From Pirellulales bacterium (lineage in GTDB: Bacteria; Planctomycetota; Planctomycetia; Pirellulales; Thermoguttaceae): a DNA stretch of 64,000 nt. Numbering within the stretch: position 1 is the first letter of the stretch; each line of letters starts with the position of its first letter. Below, piece by piece: positions 28,181 to 36,656 of the stretch. A program made the position numbers and the translations under genes. Below the pieces are notes generated by a model. That model saw only the letters and a program-made list of their open reading frames with translations, had not been told where the DNA came from and searched no databases. The DNA lies in assembly GCA_020846145.1 (NCBI GenBank), contig JADLEL010000186.1:31779-95778 (forward strand). The letters are read 5' to 3'.

Positions 28181-28821
28181 AATCCACCGTAGGACAGGTT
28201 TCTAACCTGTCGAGCACAAAAAGACAGGTTAAAAACCTGTCCTACCAGCCCGGTGCCATGCCCACGCTCGTCGTGGGCATGTTGCGGGATTTGGCCCATT
28301 TTCCTCATGCCCACGACGAGCGTGGGCATGGCACCCTCTTTCGTTCGTCGGGTCGCTCTGCTTTCACGCTGCTCGAAGTGATGCTTGCGCTGGCGATTCT
28401 CGCCGCCGCGCTCGCCGTGCTGGGCGAGTTCGCGCGGATGGGCCTGCGCAGCGCGAAAGCCGCCCGCGACCTGACCCGCGCCGAACTGCTCTGCGAAAGC
28501 ATCATGAGCGAAATTACCGCGGGCATTACCCCGCCCGATCCCGTGGAAAACGCGCCCGTCGTCGATCCCGTAACAGGCTCGACCCTCGACGAAATCCAAA
28601 CCGACGACGTCGCCCCGTGGATCTATTCGATCGACGTGCAGTCCATCGACGAAGACGGTTTGCTGGCGGTAAAAGTTACCGTAGCGCAAGAACTCCCCCC
28701 CGCGCAGCGCCCCGCGAGTTTTTCCCTCGTTCGCTGGATGCCCGATCCCATGCTCGACGTGCTCTACGGTTCCGCGGAGAGCGGTTCGTCGAGCACGCAA
28801 AGCACGGGCACGACTCCTTAA
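28177..28821 (+). CDS. gspI: Type II secretion minor pseudopilin GspI-like, expanded leader
   Basis: This 214-aa pseudopilin has an ATG at 28177 that overlaps the gspH stop (ATGA) and follows GGAGG, so the start is well fixed. The prepilin helix FTLLEVMLALAILAAALAVL begins at residue 63, which makes the leader about 62 residues instead of the usual 6-10. The leader is built from two dispersed repeats: VGQVSNLS...RQVKNLSYQ (28189-28245) and GAMPTLVVGM...HAHDERGHGT (28252-28336). The residue before the cleavage site is Ala rather than Gly. The mature part has the GspI-type RTELLCESIMSEI-like helix. Function in the pseudopilus tip is inferred from order. Confidence 0.82.
   Translation: MKSTVGQVSNLSSTKRQVKNLSYQPGAMPTLVVGMLRDLAHFPHAHDERGHGTLFRSSGRSAFTLLEVMLALAILAAALAVLGEFARMGLRSAKAARDLTRAELLCESIMSEITAGITPPDPVENAPVVDPVTGSTLDEIQTDDVAPWIYSIDVQSIDEDGLLAVKVTVAQELPPAQRPASFSLVRWMPDPMLDVLYGSAESGSSSTQSTGTTP
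28189..28245. repeat. GGACAGGTTTCTAACCTGTC repeat pair in the gspI leader
   Basis: Two facing palindromes, GTAGGACAGGTTTCTAACCT at 28189 and AGGTTAAAAACCTGTCCTAC ending at 28245, form one element. Degenerate relatives lie at 46343-46425 and 59578-59661. Confidence 0.85.
28252..28336. repeat. GTGCCATGCCCACGCTCGTC repeat in the gspI leader
   Basis: An 85-bp inverted repeat: GGTGCCATGCCCACGCTCGT at the left and ACGAGCGTGGGCATGGCACC at the right. Each arm also holds an internal palindrome. It lies fully inside the gspI coding region and keeps the frame. Confidence 0.88.
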
Positions 28822-28858
28822 ACCTGCCCTTGATGTTTGACCGAAAAAATTATTTACC

Positions 28859-30217
28859 ATGAAGATACGACTCATTCGCGTCTTGATTTGCCCCAAAGGG
28901 GCAGCCATTCTCCCAGCCCAGGGCAACGCCCTGGGGAGAGTGGCGGCTTGCAACCATTACTGGCCCAACGGGCCAACCGTTTCCGGCGAACGGCTGGCCC
29001 GTTGGGCCGTAAATTATTTTAGGGATTTCCAATCCCCAGGGCGTTGCCCTGGGCTGGGAGAACCTTCGGCCGTTGGCCGAAAATATCGAAGCCTTCCGAC
29101 GTCCAAGCGAAGTAGCGCAAACCATTCCTACCGGCGCGCCTTCACGCTCCTCGAAGTGATTCTCGCGTTGGGCCTGTCGCTGGTCCTGGTCGCCGCCATC
29201 GGCACCGCGATCGCCATGTACGTGCGGCTCTTCGATTCCGGCCGCACGAACATCGAGGAAGCGCAACTCGCCCGCTCCATTCTCCGCCGCATGGCCGACG
29301 ATCTCCGCGGCGCGGTGCTTCACAGCGAGGTGGACGTGAACCAACTCGTTTCGGCGGTTGCCGGTTCGACCTCCGGGACAAGCGCAGCTTCTTCGTCCGG
29401 TTCATCTGGTTCGTCCGCGAACAATTCCGCATCGGGCGGTTCCGCGATCGACGAATCCATGCTGGATCCTTCCGCGTTGGAAGAATCGCTCGTCGATGAA
29501 CTCACCGACCTCTCCGCCACCGGGCCGCAAAACGCCCCCGGCCTCTACGGCAATGCCTATCAACTGCAAATCGACGTCAGCCGCCTGCCCCGCATCGACG
29601 AGTACATGCTGGCCGGCGATCAAGGCGGTTCCGCCGTCGATCCGTTGACCGGCGGCCCGTCGGTCGATCGCGTGAGCGATCTCAGAAACGTCTCGTATTA
29701 TATTTTCGGCGACGCGGCCACGATCGCGATGGGCGCCTCCTCCGGGATGTCGATGGGCTTCGGGCTCATCCGCCGCGACATCGACCGCGCCGCGGCGCTT
29801 TACTCCGCGCAAAACGGAATGGAAGTCGATCTCGACGCCGCCGCCGATCCGATCGCTCCCGAAGTCGAATCGGTCCAGTTCGCTTATTACGACGGATACG
29901 ATTGGTACGATTCCTGGGACTCGACGCAAAACGGCGGCTTGCCGATGGCGGTCCAGATTACGCTGGCGATCGCCCGGCCGGCGAAAAAAAACGGCGAAAT
30001 ACCGCCTCCCGGCGTTTATTCGCTGCTGGTGAACCTCCCCCTCGCCAAACCAATCGCCTCGGCCGATATGTCCTCTTCCGGCATGGAAGAGTCCGCCGAT
30101 TCCCCGACCGGATCGCAGGAATCTCCCGCGCCAGCTCCCAATACGCCCGCGCCGACGCCCAACAACAATCCGAGTCCCTCGAATAATTCTTCCGGCCAGA
30201 AAAATCCAAAAACATAA
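28859..30217 (+). CDS. gspJ: Type II secretion minor pseudopilin GspJ-like, expanded leader
   Basis: The protein has 452 aa. The prepilin helix RRA/FTLLEVILALGLSLVLVAAI starts at residue 94, after a leader of about 93 residues made largely of the CCCAGGGCGTTGCCCTGGGC repeat family (28889-29084). Position -1 is Ala. The helix is followed by QLARSILRRMADDLRGAV, typical of GspJ. A serine-rich low-complexity insert lies near residues 165-205 and a proline/asparagine-rich tail at the end. No alternative in-frame ATG sits close before the cleavage site, so either the long leader is made or an unrecognised start is used. It follows gspI by 37 bp. Confidence 0.8.
   Translation: MKIRLIRVLICPKGAAILPAQGNALGRVAACNHYWPNGPTVSGERLARWAVNYFRDFQSPGRCPGLGEPSAVGRKYRSLPTSKRSSANHSYRRAFTLLEVILALGLSLVLVAAIGTAIAMYVRLFDSGRTNIEEAQLARSILRRMADDLRGAVLHSEVDVNQLVSAVAGSTSGTSAASSSGSSGSSANNSASGGSAIDESMLDPSALEESLVDELTDLSATGPQNAPGLYGNAYQLQIDVSRLPRIDEYMLAGDQGGSAVDPLTGGPSVDRVSDLRNVSYYIFGDAATIAMGASSGMSMGFGLIRRDIDRAAALYSAQNGMEVDLDAAADPIAPEVESVQFAYYDGYDWYDSWDSTQNGGLPMAVQITLAIARPAKKNGEIPPPGVYSLLVNLPLAKPIASADMSSSGMEESADSPTGSQESPAPAPNTPAPTPNNNPSPSNNSSGQKNPKT
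28889..29084. repeat. CCCAGGGCGTTGCCCTGGGC repeat in the gspJ leader
   Basis: Facing arms GCCCAGGGCAACGCCCTGGG near 28916-28935 and CCCAGGGCGTTGCCCTGGGC near 29036-29055 enclose GGCCCAACGGGCC-type mini-palindromes. The whole element is inside the open reading frame of gspJ. Confidence 0.85.
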
Positions 30218-30232
30218 TTCGCGAAGCCAGCG

Positions 30233-31948
30233 ATGATAAAGAATATCCTTCAATTATTCGTATCTTCCTTTCGCGCCGCGGAATGTTTTTCGGCCAAAGG
30301 CCGAGCGTTCTTCGGGAATAATTGGTCCGTTGGACCGAAAAGCGTTTTATGTCCACCCGTTCCCCAGGGCGTTGCCCTGGGCTGGGAGAACGGCTACCCC
30401 TTCGGGGCAAACTATCGAAACAAATCCCCGTCCCGCCGCGGCTCCGTGCTGCTCCTGGTGCTGGTGGTGATCGTCATTCTCTCGCTCGCCGGGTACACCT
30501 TTTCGGAATTGATGCTCACCGAACGCAAGGCGGCCGAACTGAGCGGGCAGAAAATCCAAGCCCAGGCCGCGGCGGAATCGGGCGCGCAATTCGCGCGCAT
30601 TTTCCTCATGAAAACCGCGGAAGACCAGACCCAACTCGGCGGCTGGTACGATAATCCGACCGTCTTTCGCGGCCTGGTCGCCGACGACGACAATCCCCGC
30701 CTCCGCGCGCGATTCACCATCGCGGCCCCCGTCGTGGATGAGCAAGGCATCGTCGTCGAAGGCCTGCGCTACGGGCTGCAGGATGAATCGTGCCGCTTGA
30801 ATCTCAACACCCTTCTGCTGGCCGACAAAGCCAAGCCCGGCAGCGCGCGGACGATCCTGCTCGGCCTGCCCGGCATGACCGAGCAGATCGCCGATTCGAT
30901 TCTCGATTGGATCGACACCGATTCCGAACCCCGCGAATTCGGCGCGGAAGCCGAATACTACGCGATTCTCTCTCCGCCCTACACCCCGAAAAACGGTCCG
31001 CTGGAAACGGTCGAGGAACTGTTGCTCGTGCAGGGCGTTACGCCCTGGCTGCTGTTCGGCTGCGACGCCAACCGCAACGGCCGCATCGATGCCGGCGAAC
31101 CCGATCCCATGAGCATCCCCGACGTCGATAATTCCGACGGCTCCATGACGCAAGGCTGGGCGGCGTATCTCACGCTCTACAGCATGGAAAAGAATCTCAA
31201 GCCCGACGGTACGCCCCGCATCAATATCAACCAAGACGACATGCAAACCCTCTATGACGAGCTATCCGAAGTGCTCACCGCGCCCGTCGTTACTTTTATC
31301 GTGGCCTATCGGCAAAACGGGCCTTATTCCGGCACTTCCAGCAACACGGCGAAACTCGCGACCGGCGAACTCGATTTGACGAAAAAAGCAAAAACGAAGT
31401 TGAAAACGATCCTCGACCTCGTCGGGGGAAAAGTGCAAGTGACTTTCAAGGGCGAGAAAAAAGCCACGATTTTGGAATCTCCCTTCCCCAACGTCCCCGG
31501 GGCGACGAGCGTTATTTTGACCAACTTGATGGATAATTGCACCGTCAATCCCGCGCCGATCATCCCCGGGCGGATCAACATCAACCAGGCGCCCCGCGTC
31601 GTGCTGGCCGGCATTCCCGGATTGACCTCCGACATGGTCGATCAGATACTTTCCACTCGCATTATGAATCCCGCCGAGGCCGACATCAGCCGCAGCTATG
31701 AGACCTGGTTAATCGACGAGGGAATCGTAACCTTAAAACAAATGAAGGATATCATTCCCTATGTAACGGGCGGGGGCAGCGTTTTTCGCGCCCAGGTCAT
31801 CGGCTATTTCGATCAGAAAGGGCCGGCCGCAAGGCTCGAAGTGGTGATCGACGCTACCGCAACGCCGCCCCGCATGGTATTCTGGAGAGATATCAGCCAT
31901 CTCGGCCGCGGTTACCCGGTCGAACTTCTCGGCACGGAAGCGGAGTAG
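30233..31948 (+). CDS. gspK: Type II secretion minor pseudopilin GspK-like, expanded leader
   Basis: The protein has 571 aa. The cleavage region RRG/SVLLLVLVVIVILSLAGYTF begins at residue 71, so the leader is about 70 residues and is partly encoded by a repeat (30291-30412). GspK caps the pseudopilus tip, and lack of Glu at position 5 of the mature part is normal for it. Helix-hairpin-helix-like segments TPRININQDDMQTL and GRININQAPRVVLAGIPGL are present, as in GspK. The length is greater than the usual 320-350 because of large inserts. It starts 15 bp after gspJ. Confidence 0.85.
   Translation: MIKNILQLFVSSFRAAECFSAKGRAFFGNNWSVGPKSVLCPPVPQGVALGWENGYPFGANYRNKSPSRRGSVLLLVLVVIVILSLAGYTFSELMLTERKAAELSGQKIQAQAAAESGAQFARIFLMKTAEDQTQLGGWYDNPTVFRGLVADDDNPRLRARFTIAAPVVDEQGIVVEGLRYGLQDESCRLNLNTLLLADKAKPGSARTILLGLPGMTEQIADSILDWIDTDSEPREFGAEAEYYAILSPPYTPKNGPLETVEELLLVQGVTPWLLFGCDANRNGRIDAGEPDPMSIPDVDNSDGSMTQGWAAYLTLYSMEKNLKPDGTPRININQDDMQTLYDELSEVLTAPVVTFIVAYRQNGPYSGTSSNTAKLATGELDLTKKAKTKLKTILDLVGGKVQVTFKGEKKATILESPFPNVPGATSVILTNLMDNCTVNPAPIIPGRININQAPRVVLAGIPGLTSDMVDQILSTRIMNPAEADISRSYETWLIDEGIVTLKQMKDIIPYVTGGGSVFRAQVIGYFDQKGPAARLEVVIDATATPPRMVFWRDISHLGRGYPVELLGTEAE
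30291..30412. repeat. CCCAGGGCGTTGCCCTGGGC repeat in the gspK leader
   Basis: The element carries CGGCCAAAGGCCG, GGTCCGTTGGACC and CCCAGGGCGTTGCCCTGGGC, then CCCCTTCGGGG. It matches the right half of the gspJ-leader element and lies in frame within gspK. Confidence 0.85.
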
Positions 31949-32317
31949 GGGAGAGGGATTAGGGGTTAGGGATCAGGGGATAGGGGAGGACATTCCAGCC
32001 GCTTGCGGATTAGCAAACCATCGCGAACTTGTTCACAATCCTCCCCCCAAACGGATTAAAAGCAATTCCTCCGCATACGATTATCCCCTAACCGACTATC
32101 TCATAAGACTTTACGATATATCCCCCGATTTTTTCCTTGAAAAGGAGCTATCCGCTTCGCTACTATAAACCTATGGCGATACATTCTTAATAAGTTTTTT
32201 GAGGAAAAACGGTAGAGGCTCCACGATGCCAGGGCCGAGGACGGCCCGGCTCGCTAAAGTTTCTTTCCCCATCCCCTATCCCCCATCCCCTATCCCCTAT
32301 CCCCCATCCCCTACCCA
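31949..32317. other. Intergenic region with CCCCTATCCCC simple-repeat arms
   Basis: Facing arms are GGGATTAGGGGTTAGGG-like near 31955-31985 and CCCCATCCCCTATCCCC-like near 32267-32315. The family recurs near 37858-37893. The middle is AT-rich (32090-32200). No gene is supported. It splits gspK from gspL by 369 bp, so gspL and gspM may have their own promoter. Confidence 0.6.
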
Positions 32318-33817
32318 ATGCCTCACCTCCTCGCCCTCGAATGGAACGGCACCGAAGCGCGGCTGGTTTATGCCTCCGGCCGCGGCGATCGGGTGGTGAT
32401 CGAACAGGCGTTTGCGGTCGAGATGCGGCGCCGCAACGACGACGGCGAGCAGCCCGAAGTCGATATCGGCGACCGGCTCGTTTCGGCCTTGGGGGCGCGC
32501 GGCATCGGCCGCGTCGAAACGCTGGTGGCCATCGGTCGGACGAATATCGAACTCCGTCAGCTTTCGCTCCCTCCCGCGCCCGACGAGGAACTGCCCGACC
32601 TCGTTCGCTTTCAGGCCATGCGGGAGTTCAACGAGTTGGACGACGATTGGCTCTTGGACTACGTCCCCTTGAACGATTCGCCCGACGAGCCGCGCGCCGT
32701 ATTGGCCGCGGCGGTGGGGCCTGACCTAGTCTCGCAAATCCAACAAACCTGCGAGAAAGCCGGATTGAAACCCAAGCGTTTGGTGCTCCGGGCGTGCGCG
32801 GCGGCGGCGTTGCTGTCGCACACCCAAGCGGCGAGGCAAGGAGAACTCCGGCTGTTGGTCGATCTGCTCTCCGACGAAGCCGATTTGACCGTCGTCAACG
32901 ACGGCCGCGTGGTTTTCATGCGCACCACGCGCTTGGGCGAACCGCCCAATCCGCAGGTCCTCTTTGGCGAAATCCGCCGCACGATGGCCGCGGTGCAGAA
33001 CCAACTCGCCGGCCGCAAGGTCGAATCGATCGTCCTCTGCGGCCGAGGGCTCGAACAATCCGATCTCGCGCGCCGCATCCAAGCCGAACTCGACGTCCCC
33101 ACCGAACTGTTCGATCCCTTCGACGGCTTGCAACTCGGCCCCGAACTCGAGGAAGCGTTGCCCGACCATCCGGGCCGATTCACGCCGCTCTTGGGGATGT
33201 TGGCGACCGAATTCGCGCGCCGCCCCCACGCGGTCGATTTCCTGCATCCCCGCCGGCGTCCCGCGCCCCCCAGCAAATGGCGGCGGTACTCCTTGCCCGT
33301 CGCCGCGGCCGTCGTGCTGTTGATTTCGTACTTGGGATACCGGCAATGGCAATACAACGGACTTCAGGCGGACATCGAGAAGTTGAACGCGGATTTGAAT
33401 AACTTGGACCAACTCGTCAAACGCGCGGAAAAACGCCGCGAGGTCGCACAAAGCGTCGAAAAATGGTCGATCGGCGACATCGTTTGGTTGGACGCCTTGT
33501 ACGAAATGCACGAAAAACTCCCGCCGGCCTCCGAGGCCATGCTTTCCCATCTCACGTTGAAAAGCACCGCGACGGGCGGAGAAGCCGGCTTCAAAGGATT
33601 CGTGAAATCGTTGGACGTGCTCAAAAAGGTCGAGAATAAAAGCAGCAGCCAGGACGATTCCGTGAAGCCGTACGCCTGGCAATTCAACGGCACCCGGCTC
33701 ATCAAGTCCGCGCCGTCCGCCGCGAAATCGCCTCCGCAGCCGAAAACTCCGTCCCCCCCGCCCCGCTCCCTCGGCGGTTCGCAGCAAGCGCCGCCGAAAA
33801 AGGAGGCGCCGAAATGA
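32318..33817 (+). CDS. gspL: GspL/PilM-PilN-like type II secretion assembly protein
   Basis: The protein has 499 aa. The N-terminal 330 residues have the actin-like fold pattern of PilM/GspL (MPHLLALEWNGTEARLVYAS...IELRQLSLPPAPDEELPDLV...LVDLLSDEADLTVVNDGRV). A single membrane helix (SLPVAAAVVLLISYLGYRQW, about 328-347) follows, then a coiled-coil NADLNNLDQLVKRAEKRREV and a proline-rich tail. GspL links the secretion ATPase to the periplasmic parts. The last bases overlap the gspM start (ATGA). The assignment rests on fold pattern and gene order. Confidence 0.75.
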   Translation: MPHLLALEWNGTEARLVYASGRGDRVVIEQAFAVEMRRRNDDGEQPEVDIGDRLVSALGARGIGRVETLVAIGRTNIELRQLSLPPAPDEELPDLVRFQAMREFNELDDDWLLDYVPLNDSPDEPRAVLAAAVGPDLVSQIQQTCEKAGLKPKRLVLRACAAAALLSHTQAARQGELRLLVDLLSDEADLTVVNDGRVVFMRTTRLGEPPNPQVLFGEIRRTMAAVQNQLAGRKVESIVLCGRGLEQSDLARRIQAELDVPTELFDPFDGLQLGPELEEALPDHPGRFTPLLGMLATEFARRPHAVDFLHPRRRPAPPSKWRRYSLPVAAAVVLLISYLGYRQWQYNGLQADIEKLNADLNNLDQLVKRAEKRREVAQSVEKWSIGDIVWLDALYEMHEKLPPASEAMLSHLTLKSTATGGEAGFKGFVKSLDVLKKVENKSSSQDDSVKPYAWQFNGTRLIKSAPSAAKSPPQPKTPSPPPRSLGGSQQAPPKKEAPK

Positions 33818-34758
33818 AACTCAACAAGCGGGAAAGAATCCTCGCCCTCGTCGTCGCCGCCATCGCCGTCCTCGTGGTATTCGTCTTGGCTTGGCAATAT
33901 GTTTTCACCGGTAGCGAATCGCTCGCCGATCTGCAAACGCGATACTCCGCCCTGACCGCCAAGGTGAACAAGCGAAACCAAGATCTCGCGACGGCCAAGC
34001 GGGCCGCCGTAAAACTCGACGACTGGCTCCGGCGGGCCTTGCCGTCCGACGTCGAAAAAGGCGGCGCGCTCTATCAGGCCTGGCTCCGCGAGACGCTCAA
34101 CAAGGCCGGTTTCAGCGAGACGAAGGTCGATGCCCTCGCCGGCCAATCGCGCCGCGGCATCTTCGAGGAATTGCGATACAACATCAAGGCCCAAGCCTCC
34201 TTGAAGGAACTCGCGCAATTTCTCTACGATTTTTACGGGGCGGGCCATCTGCATAAAATCTCGAATTTGCAGATCACCCCTCCGCCGCCCAGCGAAAGCT
34301 CGAAAGACCTCGACCTGCTCATCACCGTCGAAGCCCTCTCTCTGGCCGATGCCGACCGCACCCACCAACTCACGAAGGTGCCGGGCAAGCGGCTGCAAAG
34401 AAAATCGTTCGACGATTACAAAAAAACCATCGTCGATCGGAACGTCTTCGCCGCTTTTGTTCCCCCGCGACCTCCGGGAAACGATCGACGGCCCCCGCGC
34501 GAAGAGAATAAGCCTCCCCAATTCGAGCACCTGGAATTCACCACCATCACGGGGATCACCGCGATCGACGGCATTCCCGAGGCTACCATCATCACCAAAA
34601 CCACCGGCAAAAAGTACCTGCTCCACGAAGGCGAAGAAGTCGATATCGCCACGGCCAAAATTAAAGTCCTCCGCATCGGCATCCGCGATATCGATCTGCA
34701 AATCGGCGGCGAAAAACGCACTTTCCTCCTCGGCCAAAACCTGCTCGCCAAACCGTAG
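33814..34758 (+). CDS. gspM: GspM/PilO-like type II secretion assembly protein
   Basis: This 314-aa bitopic protein has a short cytoplasmic start (MKLNKRER), a membrane helix (LALVVAAIAVLVVFVLAWQY) and a coiled-coil plus ferredoxin-like periplasmic part. It overlaps the upstream gene by 4 bp (ATGA), which indicates coupling. The order gspL-gspM is canonical. The second half (EHLEFTTITGITAIDGIPEA) resembles a small beta domain like those in GspC/PilP. This may be a GspM-GspC-like fusion, but I am not sure. The function is inferred from position and topology. Confidence 0.65.
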   Translation: MKLNKRERILALVVAAIAVLVVFVLAWQYVFTGSESLADLQTRYSALTAKVNKRNQDLATAKRAAVKLDDWLRRALPSDVEKGGALYQAWLRETLNKAGFSETKVDALAGQSRRGIFEELRYNIKAQASLKELAQFLYDFYGAGHLHKISNLQITPPPPSESSKDLDLLITVEALSLADADRTHQLTKVPGKRLQRKSFDDYKKTIVDRNVFAAFVPPRPPGNDRRPPREENKPPQFEHLEFTTITGITAIDGIPEATIITKTTGKKYLLHEGEEVDIATAKIKVLRIGIRDIDLQIGGEKRTFLLGQNLLAKP

Positions 34759-34832
34759 GTTATGCTGCAGCATGACTTTTTCGCGCGCCGGGAGGTCCTC
34801 GTCCCCGGTCGATCGAAAACATCATTTCCTCC

Positions 34833-35753
34833 TCAAGCCCCTTCCCCCATTCCCAACAACCGGGCGGGATTCCGATACGTCAACCGTTCGATATCCGCCG
34901 CGGACAATTGCATTTCCTCCCGCAATAAATTCGCCATCCGCGGCATGGTCGCGGTTGAACCCATCAAGAACATCCCGTCGGGACTGCGGGCGACGAGGTC
35001 CGCGCCGATCTTCACCGCCTGGTTTCCCAGCGTGAAGGTCCCCGTGCCGAGCCTCGCGGCGGCCATCGCGTCGGTAACGACGACCGCGCGGTCGATCCCC
35101 ACGAAATCCAGGTAGTTTTTCAACGCGAACGGCGGTATGTGGACGCCGTCGGCGATGAAGCTGAATTGCAGCAACTCCCGCAGGCTCAGCACGCGCTGCA
35201 TGATGTTGTCGTGCCGCGAAATCGTCATCGGGCAGCCGTTGCCGAAATGCGTGAACATGCTCAGACCGTTATCGATCGCCGCTCGCAGCTCGTCGCGGGT
35301 GCAATCGGTATGGCCGGCTGCGATCAGGATCTTCCGCTCGGCAAGCAACCGCGTCGTCTTGCATCCCGGATCGCGCTCGGGGGCCAGCGTCACCAGGCGG
35401 ATCAGCCCCCGGGCTGCGTCGAGCAACGCTTTCATCGCGTCCGGATCGGCGGGCCGCATGGCCGATGCCGGATGCGCGCCCGCGTAGCCCGGCGTCTCGT
35501 TGAGAAACGGGCCTTCGAGATGAATCCCCAGCACCAGTTCCCGCACCAGCGGATCGCGCTCGCAACATTCGGCGATCCGCGTCAAGCGAGCGCAAAGGAC
35601 GGGCAGGGTGTCGGTGATGATCGTCGCCAGAATGCCTTCGACGCCGTCCTCCCGCAAGGCTTCGCACGCGCGGCGCAGCTCCGCGGGTGAAAATTCGTTG
35701 CCGTTGAAATCGACGCCCGCGTAACCGTTGATTTGCAAATCGAGAAATGGCAT
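34833..35753 (-). CDS. nagA: N-acetylglucosamine-6-phosphate deacetylase
   Basis: This is a 306-aa cytoplasmic amidohydrolase that removes acetate from GlcNAc-6-phosphate. Metal and substrate motifs visible are DLQINGYAGVDFNG, LGIHLEGPFLN (metal-ligand Glu), AAGHTDCT, HFGNGCP, ADGVHIPP and VVVTDAMAA (catalytic Asp). It is shorter than E. coli NagA (382 aa) because the N-terminal beta-domain strands are missing, and the start MPFLDLQING enters the barrel directly. It begins immediately after the nagB stop codon, so the two genes are cotranscribed and coupled. Confidence 0.93.
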   Translation of the reverse strand: MPFLDLQINGYAGVDFNGNEFSPAELRRACEALREDGVEGILATIITDTLPVLCARLTRIAECCERDPLVRELVLGIHLEGPFLNETPGYAGAHPASAMRPADPDAMKALLDAARGLIRLVTLAPERDPGCKTTRLLAERKILIAAGHTDCTRDELRAAIDNGLSMFTHFGNGCPMTISRHDNIMQRVLSLRELLQFSFIADGVHIPPFALKNYLDFVGIDRAVVVTDAMAAARLGTGTFTLGNQAVKIGADLVARSPDGMFLMGSTATMPRMANLLREEMQLSAADIERLTYRNPARLLGMGEGA

Positions 35754-36515
35754 CTAATGGTTCCTGAATTTCGCGATCGTTTCATCCGAAAGCAGTTCCG
35801 CGGCCGGAGGATCGAGGAAGAGCAACGCTCGCGGATGCCGCTTGAGGATCGAAGCCGGAACCGCGGGCGTAACGGCATCGGCCAGCGCGTCGCGCACCGC
35901 CGGGGCCTTGCGGCGGTCGGGTACGCTGCAGACGAGCGTCCGCGCCTTGAGGATTTGCGGGATCGTCATGCTGATCGCCCGCCGCGGCACGTCTGAGAGC
36001 GCGGGAAACCACCCTTCGCCCAGTTGCTGGCGGCGGCACTTCTCGTCGAGTTCCACCACCAGAAACGGCTCTTGCGTCTCGAAATCGGCCGGCGGGTCGT
36101 TGAACGCCAGATGCCCGTTCTCGCCGATGCCGATGAGCGCCAAATCGACCGTGTGCTTGGCGATGAGATCGCTCACCCGACGGCATTCGCTTTGCGGGTC
36201 CGCCTCGCCGTCGATCAAATGGAACTCCCGAAACGACAAATCCCGGATGACTCGCTCGGCGAGAAACCTGCGGAACGAGGCGGGATGCGTCGGCGGGAGG
36301 TCGAGGTACTCGTCCAGATGAAAGCCGACGACCTTCGACCAATCGATGTCCGCGGCGGCCATCAGGTTCGTCAACATCTCGATCGGCGACGCGCCCGCGG
36401 GAAAGACCACGCACGCCGTGCCGCACTCGCCGATCGCCTCGCGAATGCACGCCGCCGCCGCGCCCGCCGCCCGGCGGCCCAAATCTTTCGCATCGCTGCA
36501 AAGGTGAAGTTCCAT
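35754..36515 (-). CDS. nagB: Glucosamine-6-phosphate deaminase family protein
   Basis: This 253-aa enzyme converts glucosamine-6-phosphate to fructose-6-phosphate and ammonia. The motifs are VVFPAGASPIEML, GFHLDEYLDLP (catalytic Asp-Glu pair), LIGIGENGHLAFNDPPADF and ISMTIPQILKARTLVC, all typical of NagB. I prefer the ATG at 36515, with GGAAGGA upstream at about 11 bp, over the one at 36527, which abuts that sequence. It forms a two-gene GlcNAc-salvage operon with nagA, running directly into it. A repeat lies just upstream. Confidence 0.93.
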   Translation of the reverse strand: MELHLCSDAKDLGRRAAGAAAACIREAIGECGTACVVFPAGASPIEMLTNLMAAADIDWSKVVGFHLDEYLDLPPTHPASFRRFLAERVIRDLSFREFHLIDGEADPQSECRRVSDLIAKHTVDLALIGIGENGHLAFNDPPADFETQEPFLVVELDEKCRRQQLGEGWFPALSDVPRRAISMTIPQILKARTLVCSVPDRRKAPAVRDALADAVTPAVPASILKRHPRALLFLDPPAAELLSDETIAKFRNH

Positions 36516-36536
36516 GTTTGCAATCATCCTTCCCGT

Positions 36537-36637
36537 CGTTTAGCCCGGAGCCAACGGCGACGGCGTTTGGGGATATCTATTTATCGCGGTATTTCGCTTT
36601 TGCCCTAGCCCCGTCGCCGATGGTTCCGGGCTAAACG
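36537..36637. repeat. GTTTAGCCCGGAGCCAACGG inverted repeat, copy A
   Basis: Arms at 36538-36565 and 36611-36637 face each other with some mismatches (GATGGTTCCGG for GTTGGCTCCGG). Near-identical copies occur at 47003-47105 and 63908-63993. It lies between the mutase-family gene and nagB. Confidence 0.9.
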
Positions 36638-36656
36638 ATTCAAATGATTTCGTTGC

